From Lentzea waywayandensis (GTDB lineage: Bacteria > Actinomycetota > Actinomycetes > Mycobacteriales > Pseudonocardiaceae), in the NCBI RefSeq assembly GCF_900115955.1, contig NZ_FOYL01000008.1, positions 341,389-405,388 on the forward strand: 64,000 nt of DNA. The letters are read 5' to 3'. This document shows, in pieces, positions 34,175 to 43,896 of the stretch. Numbering within the stretch: position 1 is the first letter of the stretch; every line of letters starts with the position of its first letter. The position numbers were made by a program, and so were the translations under genes. The notes beneath the pieces were generated by a model. The model made no database searches. It was not told the origin of the DNA and saw only the letters and a program-made list of their open reading frames with translations.

Positions 34175-36156
34175 CCATGCTCGCCATCACGCTCGCCGTG
34201 TTCGGTGCCGTGTGCTTCGCCCTCGCGGCCCGCCTGCAACACGACGCGATCGCCGAGACCGGTGCCCGGGCCAGCGTCCTGAGGCAGCCCCGGTGGCTCG
34301 CCGGGTTCGCGCTGCTCGTCGGCGGTGCCGGGGTGCACGCGGCCGCGCTCGGCATGGCGCCGTTGACGGTGGTGCAGCCGATTGGTGTCCTCGCGATCGG
34401 CATGACCGCGTTGATGGACCGCCGTTTCCGCGAGTTGCCGGCGATCCTGCTCACGACCGTGGGTGTGGGCGCGTTCGTGTGGTTCGCCTCGGGCAGTGCG
34501 ACCGCGACCAAGGTCGTGCCGGACGTCGAACTCACCGCGGGACTCGTGACTCTCGGCCTGATCGCGGTGCCGGGCGTGATCGCAGCCCTTACGCCGAACG
34601 CGCGCATTCGTGCCGTGGCGTTCGCATCGGCCGGTGGCGTCGCGTACGGGTACGTGTCCGTGCTGATGCGTGCCGTCTCACAGTCGGTGCAGCAAGGCGG
34701 TTTCGGGCTCTCGCACCTCGCGTCGGTGCTCGGCATCGCCCTCTCGCTCGCCGTCGGCGGCTGGCTGGTCCAGCACGCCTACGCGGGCGGACCTCCTCAT
34801 CTCGCCGTCGCCTGTCTGACCGTGGTGGATCCGCTGGTCGCGGTCGGCCTCGGCGCCTTCCTGCTCGGCGAGGCCGCGCATTTGTCTCCTTTGACCGGTG
34901 TCGCGCTGTTCGCCTGCGCTCTCGCCGCTGTTTGCGGCGTGTTCGCACTTGCTCGTCAACCTCGTGAAAACATCCGAACGGAGCTTCTCGTGAACACCTC
35001 CAGCGCGCTTCGCGTCGTCATCGCCGCGGACACGTTCCCGCCGGACGTCAACGGTGCAGCGCGCTTCGCGCAGCGCCTGGCGGTCGGCCTCGCCGAGAAC
35101 GGCCACGACGTCCACGTCATCGCCCCGGACTCGCCCAAGGCCACCGAGATCCCCGGTGTCACGGTCCACCGGCTGCGTTCGCACCGGCTCCCGTTCTACC
35201 CGGACTTCCGCTTCTGCCTGCCGTGGCAGGCGTCGAAGGAGGCCGACGAGCTGGTCAAGTCGCTCAAGCCGGACGTCGTGCACGTCCAGGCGCACTTCGT
35301 GGTGGGCCGGTTCGTCCTGAACTCCGCCGTCGCCCAGGGCATCCCGACGCTCGCCACGAACCACTTCATGCCGGAGAACCTGTTCAGCCACGCCCACCTG
35401 CCGAAGTTCCTGCAGGGCATGGCCAGCAGATTCGCCTACCGCGACCTGGCCCGCGTCTTCGGCCGCGCCGACATCGTCACCGCGCCCACCCCGCGCGCCG
35501 TGCAGCTGTTGCACGAGAGCGGTTTCCCCGAACGCGCGGTGCCCGTCTCGTGCGGCATCGACATCGCCCGCTACCAGCGCGCGGTCACCCACAACGACCG
35601 GCCGACCGCGCTGTTCGTCGGACGGCTGGACGAGGAGAAGCGCGTCGACGAGTTCCTGCGCGCCCTGGCCCGCGTGCCCGGAGCGTTCGGCGAGATCGTC
35701 GGTGACGGCACGTGCAAGGCCGAGTGGGAGCTGCTGGCTCGCGACCTCGGCATCCTGGACCGCGTGAAGTTCCACGGCTTCGTGTCCGAGGACGACCTGC
35801 TCGACGCCTACGCCCGCGCCGACCTGTTCGTCATGCCCGGTGTCGCCGAGCTCCAGAGCCTCGCGACGATGGAGGCGATGGCCGCGGGCAAGCCGGTGAT
35901 CGCCGCGAACGCCATGGCGCTGCCGCACCTCGTGCACCACGGCCGCAACGGCTGGCTGTTCGAGCCCGGCGACGTGAACCAGCTGGCCCAGCGCCTGCAC
36001 ACGCTCGTGCACGACGAGCCGATGCGGGCTCGGATGGGCGCCGCCAGCAGCGAGATCATCTCGCACCACACGCTGGCCACGACGCTGGAGCGCTTCGAGG
36101 CGTTGTACGCGCGGGCGATGGGTCAGACGGTTCCGGTCATCGCGCTGGCGGCCTGA
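34171..36156 (+). CDS. DMT-type membrane protein fused to GT4 glycosyltransferase
   Basis: One uninterrupted frame of 661 codons. Residues 1-~268 form ten membrane helices of the DMT/EamA kind (LTVVQPIGVLAIGMTALMD; AVCGVFALARQP). Residues 274-661 form a GT4 enzyme: ADTFPPDVNGAARFAQRLA, PTPRAVQLLHESGF, LFVGRLDEEKRVDEFL and the EX7E-like PGVAELQSLATMEAMAAGKPVI. An internal GTG (34990) has GGAG 6-10 bases upstream, so a separate soluble enzyme might also be made from the same frame. The GT part resembles PimB/MshA-type mannosyl/GlcNAc transferases. Confidence 0.75.
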   Translation: MTMLAITLAVFGAVCFALAARLQHDAIAETGARASVLRQPRWLAGFALLVGGAGVHAAALGMAPLTVVQPIGVLAIGMTALMDRRFRELPAILLTTVGVGAFVWFASGSATATKVVPDVELTAGLVTLGLIAVPGVIAALTPNARIRAVAFASAGGVAYGYVSVLMRAVSQSVQQGGFGLSHLASVLGIALSLAVGGWLVQHAYAGGPPHLAVACLTVVDPLVAVGLGAFLLGEAAHLSPLTGVALFACALAAVCGVFALARQPRENIRTELLVNTSSALRVVIAADTFPPDVNGAARFAQRLAVGLAENGHDVHVIAPDSPKATEIPGVTVHRLRSHRLPFYPDFRFCLPWQASKEADELVKSLKPDVVHVQAHFVVGRFVLNSAVAQGIPTLATNHFMPENLFSHAHLPKFLQGMASRFAYRDLARVFGRADIVTAPTPRAVQLLHESGFPERAVPVSCGIDIARYQRAVTHNDRPTALFVGRLDEEKRVDEFLRALARVPGAFGEIVGDGTCKAEWELLARDLGILDRVKFHGFVSEDDLLDAYARADLFVMPGVAELQSLATMEAMAAGKPVIAANAMALPHLVHHGRNGWLFEPGDVNQLAQRLHTLVHDEPMRARMGAASSEIISHHTLATTLERFEALYARAMGQTVPVIALAA

Positions 36157-36167
36157 GGTTCAGGCGC

Positions 36168-36256
36168 GAGGGGACGCGGCTTGACGGGGAGTTGTCGGGC
36201 CGGCTGAGGACAAGCTCGAGGGGCGTGGCCTGACGGGGGAGTCGTCGGGCCGGCTG
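36168..36256. repeat. Two imperfect 39-bp direct repeats
   Basis: Copies at 36168-36206 and 36218-36256 share GAGGGG, TGACGGGG and GTCGGGCCGGCTG, offset 50 bp. They lie between convergent genes, just before a long hairpin. No function evident; they could be remnant terminator duplications. Confidence 0.7.
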
Positions 36257-36260
36257 CCCA

Positions 36261-36314
36261 GGCCGGGGTCAGCGTTCGTCCGCGGGGAAGTCCGCGGAGG
36301 CGCTGACCCCGGCC
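36261..36314. terminator. Long perfect stem-loop between convergent genes
   Basis: GGCCGGGGTCAGCG at 36261-36274 pairs perfectly with CGCTGACCCCGGCC at 36301-36314; the loop contains two TCCGCGG repeats. A second, overlapping pairing (GGCCCA 36311-36316 with TGGGCC 36333-36338) follows. No U-tract, as is usual in high-GC actinomycetes. Probably a bidirectional terminator for the glycosyltransferase and patatin genes. Confidence 0.7.
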
Positions 36315-36364
36315 CACTTCTGCGTCACGTACTGGGCCGGGCGCGAGTCCTTTGTGGGCGGACG

Positions 36365-39300
36365 CTACCCGCGTGCCCTGAGCTTCTCCCCGATCCGTTG
36401 CGCGACAAGCAGCCCTGCCTGGGACAGGGTGAGCTCGGCGGGGTGCTCGCCCTCGCCCTTCACCAGGAACCGGTACAGCGAGGCGTGCCCCTCCAGCCGT
36501 TCGCGCAACGTCGCCGCGACGTCGGAGCCGTCCGGGTAGATCGCCGGGATCGCCTCGGCCACCAGCTGCTCGCGGATCCGGCGGCGTTCGATCCGCGGCA
36601 CGTACCAGGACGTGATCAGCAGCAGCGTCAGGCCGAACGCCAGCGCCGTGCCGATCACCGCCTGCCAGCCCCACCCGCGCGGCCCGATGACCAGCAGCAC
36701 GTCGGCGATCGCCAGGTACACCACGCCGTAGACCACGGCCCAGCCCGCGGTCGCGGCGGCGGGAGGCTCGGCGCGTTCCGTGCCCCACACGCCCTCGACC
36801 CGGCGCCAGCGCTGCAGCGACTTGCCGCTGGACAGCGCCATGTAGATCCCGAACGCTCCACAGAGGACCGAGGCCGGGATCACCAGCCACGGCTCGGTGT
36901 GCAGCGCGAACCGCCACACCGACCAGACCATCCCCGCGACCACCAGCACGACCGCCGCCTGCTTCCAGCGCCGCTTGATGATCTGCCACGGCCGGAAGTC
37001 GGCCAGCACCGCGAGCGGAGTGCGGATCGGCGCGGGCAACGAGCCCAGCACCAGCAGAGCCAGGACGACGGCCGCGACACCGGCCACCGTGATCGTGCCG
37101 GTGGTGATCTCCGAGCTGTCGTCGGGCATCCGCTCGACGGCTATGGCCACCAACGGGATCACGGGTGAGAGCAACACCAGCCCGTGCAGCATCGTGCCGC
37201 TGCGCAGGGCCGCGTAACCGAAGGCGGCGAGGAGGCTGGCCGCGCCGATCGCCGCGCCCGGACCCGCCGCCCACGCCGGCAGCATGCCGAACAACGCCAT
37301 CACGACCAGCGCGCCGCCGACCGCGAGCCCGAGCAGGCCCAGGAACTGGGCGAGGTTGCCGCCGCGGGTCAGGCCGGTGATCGTCCAGTAGGGGAGCAAC
37401 GCGGCCCCGCGGACCACCCGCGTCACCGGACGGACCGCGGCGAGCCCGGACCGTTCGGAGTCGGCGACCGTGACGGCGACGGCCGCGGCGTTCGCGGCCG
37501 TGCGGATCATCTGGTCCGACGCCGCTTCCTGCGTGAGGGGCTCACGGCCGATGCCCGCGCGGTCGAACGCGTTGAGCGCCGACATGCCGAGCGTGACCGT
37601 GTGCTCGTGCGGATATTCCAGGCGCCGCAACAGGTCCGCGTGCTCCTCGAGGAACAGCTCACCGCGCGAACGCTTGTCCGCGCCGTCACCGCGGTCGGCG
37701 ATGATCGCGGCCCGCAGCCGGGGGAGCTCCTCGCAGATGATCCGCCAGTGCAGGCCCCACGCGGCGAGCTCGGCGAGCTTCATCGACGACGGCGACAGCT
37801 CGTTCTCGGTCTCGTAGATGCCGCGGAGTTCCTTCTTCGCCTCCTCGGCGCACGCGGCGACCTGCATCGGCAGTTCCAGGCCGAACATCGCCGCGACGAC
37901 CTGGTCGACCACGGCCCCCGCTCGTTCCTCCGCCGTGCGCCGGTCGTCCTCAGGCCGTCCGAGGAGGTCCATCCGCCGCAACCGCCGCGGGTCGAACAGC
38001 ACGCGGCACAGCATCGTGGCGCCGTCGAGGCGTCCCCAGATCCAGTCGTTGACCCGCCACGACCGCTTGAGGAACCCGGAGAACCGCGATAGCGACGCCC
38101 CACCGGCCTTGTCGTCGGCCGTGATCGACTGCTGTGCGAACGCGTTGCGCGTCTGCAGCGACACCTGCACCAGCTCGACCGCCGTGTCCAGCCCGGTCGA
38201 CGCGTCGTCGGACAGGCACGTGCCCGCGATCTCCAGCGCCAGCAGGCGGCTGAGCCACCGTTCGCCGTCGTCGAGCCCGGCCTCTGCCGGGGTGGCCGCG
38301 GGGTCGAGCAGGGCGTGCCAGCAGACGAGCCCGCCGAGCTTCAGCCGTCGTTCGTCGAGCTCGGTGATCACCTTCCGCGCGGCGCTCACGATCCGGCCGA
38401 TCTCGGCGACCTGCGCCTTGACCTCCAGGCCGAGATGCCCGTCGATCAGGTTCTCGTGGTAGCTCGCGAGCCTGCCGGTCCAGTAGGTCTCGCCGAGCGA
38501 GCCGGACGGCTTCCAGTCGAACAGCTCGGTGCGCAGCCGGCGCAGTTCCGCGCGGACCTGGTGCAGCGCGCGGCGGGCCTGGGCGATCTCGTCGGCCTGG
38601 CTCTCGTCCACCACCCACACGAGCCGCTTGAGCAGGTCGAGTGCCGACGCGCCGAGGCGTTCGGCCATCGTGATGCCCCACTCCCAGCCCACGTCCGCAC
38701 GGCACACGACGTTCGGCAGCTGCACGCCCGGCACGTACGGCAGGACGCCGTGCAGCTTCTTCCACTTGCGCTGCGCGGTCTCCGCGGCCCGGCGCACCCG
38801 TTCGAACGACCAGTTCGCCGGATTCCCCTTGGGCAGCGCGAACTGCTGCGCCGTCACCTGGCGGGCCGCCAGCCGGATCTCGATGTCCTCGTAGTGCCCG
38901 AAGAGCTTGTCCGCCAGCGAGTACACCTCGCCGACCACGTCGTCGCCGCCCGCGTGCAGGCGTTCCAGCAACGACATCCGGCCGCCCCTGCTGCTCGCGG
39001 CGCGCCGGTTGTGCTCCTCGATCTTCTCGACGTAGGTCCTGTTGGCCTGACTGGACATCGCGCCCAGCAGCTTGCCGCCGGACCCGACCGTGGTCAGCCC
39101 GCTGTCGATCATGTCGGCCATCGGTTCGGAACCGAGCGGCTCGGCGTGCGGGAAGACCAGCAGCATCACCCTGCGCACCGGCCCGTCCGCCGGCATCCGG
39201 TCGATGGCCTCCAGCGCCTCCTTCGTCGGCGTGTTCACGAGAACACCGCCGTCGACCGCGAACCTGCTGCGGTCGGCGCCGTTGGCCCAGCTGGCGACGT

Positions 39301-40021
39301 CCGCCATGTCCGGACGGTCCGGCGTGGCCTGGCCGCCGACGGGGATGAAGCTCGGCTCGAACGCGAACGGGAAGCTGGCACTCGACCTGGCTGCCAGCGC
39401 CAGCTGAAGCACGCGGTCGTTCAGGGTGGCGGGCGTGAAGTCGTCACGCGTGTCCTCGGAGACCCAAGCGTACGGGTCGCGGCGGAACGAGAACGAACCC
39501 TGGTGCACCGACTGGGTCAGCGGCTGGCCCAGGTCGTCGTAGGTGATCGTCGGAACGCCACCCAGAAGTGTGGTGGTGATCCGCAGGTCGATCGGGCGTT
39601 CGTCCGGCTCGGTCGGCTCGAAGTCCGTGGTGAGCCTCGCCAGCGCCTCCTGGAGCCGGGGGAGGAAGAACTCGTCGCCCTTGAGCAACGACGCCGGCTG
39701 GCCGCGGAACGGCGTGCGCAACAGCTGTTCCATCCGGCCCTGCTCAGCCCAGAGATCCCGGAGCCTCGTCAGGTCGGCGTGCTTGTTGACCTGCGACAAC
39801 GCCAGCGCGGCGCCGTTGATGCCGCCCGCCGACGTGCCCGCGATGACGTCCGCTCTCGCCGTGCAGCCGACCAGGTCCAGCAGCGGCTGGTACACCGATC
39901 CGGGCCTGGTCAGACGGTCGAGCTCCAGCACGACGCCGCCCATCCAGACGGCCAGGCTCACGCCACCGTTGAGCACGACGGCGAACCGGACCTCTTCGCG
40001 CGACATGGGTTGTTCGGACAT
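36365..40021 (-). CDS. Large patatin-like phospholipase with membrane segments
   Basis: 1218 residues. The N-terminal patatin domain has the oxyanion motif VLNGGVSLAVWMGGV, the nucleophile GTSAGGINGAA (Ser near 63) and the catalytic Asp in AVDGGVLVNTP, so the Ser-Asp dyad is complete. A DUF3376-like middle follows. The last ~350 residues hold several hydrophobic helices (for example LAQFLGLLGLAVGGALVVMAL) and a soluble tail. Predicted membrane-attached lipid acyl hydrolase. Single leftward gene with its own promoter before 40021. Confidence 0.88.
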   Translation of the reverse strand: MSEQPMSREEVRFAVVLNGGVSLAVWMGGVVLELDRLTRPGSVYQPLLDLVGCTARADVIAGTSAGGINGAALALSQVNKHADLTRLRDLWAEQGRMEQLLRTPFRGQPASLLKGDEFFLPRLQEALARLTTDFEPTEPDERPIDLRITTTLLGGVPTITYDDLGQPLTQSVHQGSFSFRRDPYAWVSEDTRDDFTPATLNDRVLQLALAARSSASFPFAFEPSFIPVGGQATPDRPDMADVASWANGADRSRFAVDGGVLVNTPTKEALEAIDRMPADGPVRRVMLLVFPHAEPLGSEPMADMIDSGLTTVGSGGKLLGAMSSQANRTYVEKIEEHNRRAASSRGGRMSLLERLHAGGDDVVGEVYSLADKLFGHYEDIEIRLAARQVTAQQFALPKGNPANWSFERVRRAAETAQRKWKKLHGVLPYVPGVQLPNVVCRADVGWEWGITMAERLGASALDLLKRLVWVVDESQADEIAQARRALHQVRAELRRLRTELFDWKPSGSLGETYWTGRLASYHENLIDGHLGLEVKAQVAEIGRIVSAARKVITELDERRLKLGGLVCWHALLDPAATPAEAGLDDGERWLSRLLALEIAGTCLSDDASTGLDTAVELVQVSLQTRNAFAQQSITADDKAGGASLSRFSGFLKRSWRVNDWIWGRLDGATMLCRVLFDPRRLRRMDLLGRPEDDRRTAEERAGAVVDQVVAAMFGLELPMQVAACAEEAKKELRGIYETENELSPSSMKLAELAAWGLHWRIICEELPRLRAAIIADRGDGADKRSRGELFLEEHADLLRRLEYPHEHTVTLGMSALNAFDRAGIGREPLTQEAASDQMIRTAANAAAVAVTVADSERSGLAAVRPVTRVVRGAALLPYWTITGLTRGGNLAQFLGLLGLAVGGALVVMALFGMLPAWAAGPGAAIGAASLLAAFGYAALRSGTMLHGLVLLSPVIPLVAIAVERMPDDSSEITTGTITVAGVAAVVLALLVLGSLPAPIRTPLAVLADFRPWQIIKRRWKQAAVVLVVAGMVWSVWRFALHTEPWLVIPASVLCGAFGIYMALSSGKSLQRWRRVEGVWGTERAEPPAAATAGWAVVYGVVYLAIADVLLVIGPRGWGWQAVIGTALAFGLTLLLITSWYVPRIERRRIREQLVAEAIPAIYPDGSDVAATLRERLEGHASLYRFLVKGEGEHPAELTLSQAGLLVAQRIGEKLRARG

Positions 40022-40097
40022 GGCACGTCACCCCCTCCGGCGACGATCTTCCCCTGAGAGGTAGTCGTCCGCCGGAGGTTCGGGGTTACCGGTCCGA

Positions 40098-41645
40098 TCA
40101 GACCTGCCCGCCCCCGGCGGGATCGGACCTCAGGAACGACCCGACCCGCTTGCGCGCGATCAGCACGCAGACGGCGAACGTGATGACCGCCCCGGCGACG
40201 GCCTGGGGCACGGTGTAGGCGCGGCCGTCGAACGCGGACCCGGTCGGCGGCAGGATGATCGCGATGATCGCCGAGGTCACCATGGCGAACATCCGGAACT
40301 TCGGCCCGACCACCGCGGTGGCCAGCGGAATCGCCGCCCACAGCACGTACCAGGGCTGCAGCACCGGCCCGAGCACCAGGATCGCGCCCAGAGCCGCGCC
40401 CAGGCCGTTCATCGCCTTGATCCGGCCCTTGAAGCTGCGCCACAGCAGCACGATCGTGATCACGACGGACACGCCCTGCCCGAGCAGCCGCGTCAGCGAG
40501 ATCATCGCCTCGGTGTGGTTGCCGAGGCCGAGCATGATCCCGGTGCCGGCCCCCAGGAAGCCCAGCGCCGTGGGCGGCGACATCCACGACTTGACGGTCG
40601 ACGCGACGTTCAGCGTCTCGACCCAGCCGAAGCCGAACCCGGTGCCGAGGCAGATCACCACCACCCCGACCGCGGCGATGCCGGCCATGATCGCGGCCAC
40701 CAGCGCCAGGTGCTTGAGCTGTCCGCCGAGCTTGCGCGCCACCATCACACCGAGGAAGCCCAAGGCGGCCATCGCGGGGATCTTCACCATCGCCCCGCAC
40801 ACGATGACCCCGGCGCCCAGCGTGATCCACGACCACTTCAACGGTTCCAGCCCGCGCATCGCGAGCTCCAGGCCGACCAGCATCAGGCCGAGCGCCAGGC
40901 CGTCGTTGTGCACGCCGATGACGATGTGGAACAGCACCAGCGGGTTCAGCGCGCCCAGCCACAACGCGCCGACCGGCGGCACCCCGAACCGGGCCGCCAG
41001 CCGGGGCAGTGCCCACACGATCATCCCCAGGCCGACCAGCACCAGCAGCCGGTGCACGAACACACCGGACACCACGTGGTCGCCGGTGAGCATCGCGGTC
41101 AACCGGCCGAACGCGAGGAACAGCGGCCCGTACGGCGCCGGCGTCTCCCGCCAGATGTTCGGCACACCGCGGGTGAGCACGTGGTCGACGCCCAGCGCGT
41201 TGGCCGGCCCCAGCTCGTACGGGTCGAGGCCGCGCGCCGCGATCTCGCTCTGCGCCAGGTACGAGTACACGTCGCGGGAGAACATCGGCACGCAGAAGAC
41301 CAGCGGAACGGTCCACATCAGCAGCGTGCGGTCCATCTGACCGCGCGAGATCAGCCGCGGCCGCCCCGGCTTCACGAACCGGCCCAGCGCCAGCCAGGCC
41401 GACACGATCATGAAGATGCCGGTCCAGACGACCCCCATCGCGACACTGGGCATCCTCGAGAAAAGCCCGAGAACGGGCACGCCGTAGAGCGGCGAGTAGA
41501 TCGGTGCGGCCCCGCCACCCAGGGATCCGACGGTCAGCAGCAACGCGCCGATGGTGCCCCAGCGACGGACGATGTCCAGCTGGCGACGCTCCCGACCGTT
41601 CAAGAGGTCGCTCTCCGGAGTTACAGCTCCGCCGTTCGTGGACAT
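40098..41645 (-). CDS. mptB: Polyprenol-phosphate-mannose alpha-1,6-mannosyltransferase MptB
   Basis: 515 residues with ~13 membrane helices, GT-C type. FSRDVYSYLAQSEIAARGLDPYE in the first loop carries the acidic catalytic motif, followed by RETPAPYGPLFL and HNDGLALGLMLVG. It extends the mannan core of lipomannan/lipoarabinomannan-like glycolipids using polyprenyl-phosphate mannose. The ATG at MSTNGGAV was chosen; a GTG 7 codons upstream is an alternative. Divergent from sufR, as in Rv1459c/Rv1460. Confidence 0.92.
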   Translation of the reverse strand: MSTNGGAVTPESDLLNGRERRQLDIVRRWGTIGALLLTVGSLGGGAAPIYSPLYGVPVLGLFSRMPSVAMGVVWTGIFMIVSAWLALGRFVKPGRPRLISRGQMDRTLLMWTVPLVFCVPMFSRDVYSYLAQSEIAARGLDPYELGPANALGVDHVLTRGVPNIWRETPAPYGPLFLAFGRLTAMLTGDHVVSGVFVHRLLVLVGLGMIVWALPRLAARFGVPPVGALWLGALNPLVLFHIVIGVHNDGLALGLMLVGLELAMRGLEPLKWSWITLGAGVIVCGAMVKIPAMAALGFLGVMVARKLGGQLKHLALVAAIMAGIAAVGVVVICLGTGFGFGWVETLNVASTVKSWMSPPTALGFLGAGTGIMLGLGNHTEAMISLTRLLGQGVSVVITIVLLWRSFKGRIKAMNGLGAALGAILVLGPVLQPWYVLWAAIPLATAVVGPKFRMFAMVTSAIIAIILPPTGSAFDGRAYTVPQAVAGAVITFAVCVLIARKRVGSFLRSDPAGGGQV

Positions 41646-41726
41646 GTCAGGAGGGTATCGAGCCACGTTCAGCCGTGAGTCAGGTCACCCTGTGACCGCG
41701 ATCTTTGCTACCTCCGGCTAAATACG

Positions 41727-41740
41727 CAACACTGGTGTTG
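41727..41740. promoter_or_regulatory. SufR operator, CAAC-N6-GTTG palindrome
   Basis: CAACACTGGTGTTG fits the CAAC-N6-GTTG site reported for Streptomyces SufR. Its last base is the first base of the sufR GTG start codon, so bound SufR would cover the start of the operon mRNA or its promoter. An AT-rich TAAATA lies just upstream at 41719-41724. Confidence 0.75.
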
Positions 41741-42444
41741 TGAAAAACGCCGAGAGCCACCTTGACGTCGTGCCGCAGCACGACGGCAAGACTCGGCGTG
41801 CTGTCGCCAGGCTCCTCCTGGAGCAGGGCCCGGTCACCGCGGCGGGTATCGCCGAGGAGCTGGGCATCAGCCCCACGGCCGTGCGTCGTCACATAGACGC
41901 GCTGCTCGCGGACGGCGAGGCGACGACGAGGGACGCACCGCGGCAGACCCAACGTGGTCGTGGCCGTCCCGCGAAGCTCTTCCTGCTGACAGACGCCGGA
42001 CGCGCCCGGTTCGGCCACGCCTACGACGACCTCGCGGTCGCCGCCCTCAGGTTCCTCGCCCAGACAGGTGGGGAAGAGGCAGTGCGCGCCTTCGCGCAAA
42101 GTCGTGTCGACGCACTCGTGGACGGTCATCGTTCGACGATCGTGGCCCAGGTCACGCCCGCCGAACGGGCCAAGGCCCTTGCGACCGCGTTGACCAGGGA
42201 GGGTTACGCTGCGGCGGCGCGAAATGTGGGTACGGGCGAGCAGTTGTGCCAGCACCACTGCCCGGTCGCCCACGTCGCCGCCGAGTTCCCCCAGCTGTGC
42301 GAGACCGAGACGGAGACGTTCGCGAACCTCCTCGGTACCCACGTGCAGCGCCTCGCGACGATCGCCCGCGGCCACGCCGTGTGCACGACGCACATCCCGA
42401 ACATTGCAAATCGGATCCCAGATGATGGAGGGGAGCCCGCATGA
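41740..42444 (+). CDS. sufR: SufR, Fe-S cluster-sensing repressor of the suf operon
   Basis: 234 residues. An N-terminal winged helix (GPVTAAGIAEELGISPTAVRRHIDAL) is followed by C-terminal cysteines in EQLCQHHCPVAHVA, FPQLCETE and HAVCTTHIP that can hold a [4Fe-4S] cluster. With cluster it represses the operon; on iron or oxidative stress it releases. The palindrome at its start is the expected operator. It overlaps sufB by four bases, so regulator and pathway share one mRNA. Confidence 0.94.
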   Translation: MKNAESHLDVVPQHDGKTRRAVARLLLEQGPVTAAGIAEELGISPTAVRRHIDALLADGEATTRDAPRQTQRGRGRPAKLFLLTDAGRARFGHAYDDLAVAALRFLAQTGGEEAVRAFAQSRVDALVDGHRSTIVAQVTPAERAKALATALTREGYAAAARNVGTGEQLCQHHCPVAHVAAEFPQLCETETETFANLLGTHVQRLATIARGHAVCTTHIPNIANRIPDDGGEPA

Positions 42445-43895
42445 CTGCCGCTGCCGAGCAGCGCACGCCCACCACGGTGCAGTCTCCGCTCACGCAGGAA
42501 GAGACCATTGCGTCTCTCGGCAACTACGAGTTCGGCTGGGCCGACTCGGACACTGCCGGCGCGAGCGCACGCCGAGGCCTCAGCGAGGATGTCGTCCGCG
42601 ACATCTCGGCGAAGAAGAGCGAGCCCGAGTGGATGCTCGAGTACCGGTTGAAGGCGCTCAAGCTCTTCGACCTCAAGCCGATGCCGAGCTGGGGCGCTGA
42701 CCTCTCTGGGATCGACTTCGACTCGATCAAGTACTTCGTGCGGTCCACCGAGAAGCAGGCCACCAGCTGGGAGGACCTGCCCGAGGACATCAAGAACACC
42801 TACGACCGCCTGGGCATCCCGGAGGCCGAGAAGCAGCGTCTCGTCGCCGGTGTCGCCGCCCAGTACGAGTCCGAGGTCGTCTACCACCAGATCCGCGAGG
42901 ACCTGGAGGAGAAGGGTGTCCTCTTCCTCGACACCGACACGGCGCTCAAGGAGCAGCCGGAGCTCTTCCGGGAGTACTTCGGCTCCGTCATCCCCGCGGG
43001 TGACAACAAGTTCTCGGCGCTCAACGCCGCGACGTGGTCCGGCGGCTCGTTCATCTACGTGCCGAAGGGCGTGCACGTGGACATCCCGCTGCAGGCCTAC
43101 TTCCGGATCAACACCGAGAACATGGGTCAGTTCGAGCGCACGCTGATCATCGTCGACGAAGATGCCTACGTGCATTACGTCGAGGGTTGCACGGCGCCGA
43201 TCTACTCCTCGGACTCGCTGCACTCGGCCGTCGTCGAGATCATCGTGAAGAAGGGCGGCCGCTGCCGCTACACGACGATCCAGAACTGGTCGAACAACGT
43301 CTACAACCTGGTCACCAAGCGCGCCAAGGCCGAAGAGGGCGCGACCATGGAGTGGGTCGACGGCAACATCGGCTCCAAGGTGACCATGAAGTACCCGGCC
43401 GTCTTCCTGATGGGCGAGCACGCCAAGGGCGAGGTCCTCTCGATCGCGTTCGCGGGCGAGGGCCAGCACCAGGACGCCGGCGCCAAGATGGTCCACATGG
43501 CACCGCACACCTCTTCGACGATCATCTCGAAGTCGGTGGCGCGGGGCGGTGGCCGCACGTCGTACCGCGGCCTGGTCCAGGTCAACAAGCGGGCGCACCA
43601 CTCGAAGTCCACGGTGAAGTGCGACGCGCTGCTGGTCGACACCATCAGCCGCTCGGACACCTACCCCTACGTCGACGTCCGCGAGGACGACGTGCAGATG
43701 GGTCACGAGGCCACGGTCTCGAAGGTCTCCGAGGACCAGCTGTTCTACCTGATGTCGCGCGGCCTGAACGAGGACGAGGCCATGGCGATGATCGTGCGCG
43801 GGTTCGTCGAGCCCATCGCGCGCGAGCTCCCCATGGAGTACGCCCTCGAACTGAACCGCCTGATCGAACTGCAGATGGAAGGGGCCGTCGGCTGA
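42441..43895 (+). CDS. sufB: Fe-S cluster assembly protein SufB
   Basis: 484 residues, full family length. Scaffold subunit of SufBC2D on which [4Fe-4S] clusters form. Conserved FSALNAATWSGGSFIYVPKGV, YVHYVEGCTAPIYSSDSLHSA (with the Cys) and C-terminal SRGLNEDEAMAMIVRGF. No intein is present, unlike in some mycobacterial SufB. Overlaps sufR, and sufD begins 1 base after its stop. Confidence 0.97.
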   Translation: MTAAAEQRTPTTVQSPLTQEETIASLGNYEFGWADSDTAGASARRGLSEDVVRDISAKKSEPEWMLEYRLKALKLFDLKPMPSWGADLSGIDFDSIKYFVRSTEKQATSWEDLPEDIKNTYDRLGIPEAEKQRLVAGVAAQYESEVVYHQIREDLEEKGVLFLDTDTALKEQPELFREYFGSVIPAGDNKFSALNAATWSGGSFIYVPKGVHVDIPLQAYFRINTENMGQFERTLIIVDEDAYVHYVEGCTAPIYSSDSLHSAVVEIIVKKGGRCRYTTIQNWSNNVYNLVTKRAKAEEGATMEWVDGNIGSKVTMKYPAVFLMGEHAKGEVLSIAFAGEGQHQDAGAKMVHMAPHTSSTIISKSVARGGGRTSYRGLVQVNKRAHHSKSTVKCDALLVDTISRSDTYPYVDVREDDVQMGHEATVSKVSEDQLFYLMSRGLNEDEAMAMIVRGFVEPIARELPMEYALELNRLIELQMEGAVG

Positions 43896-43896
43896 C

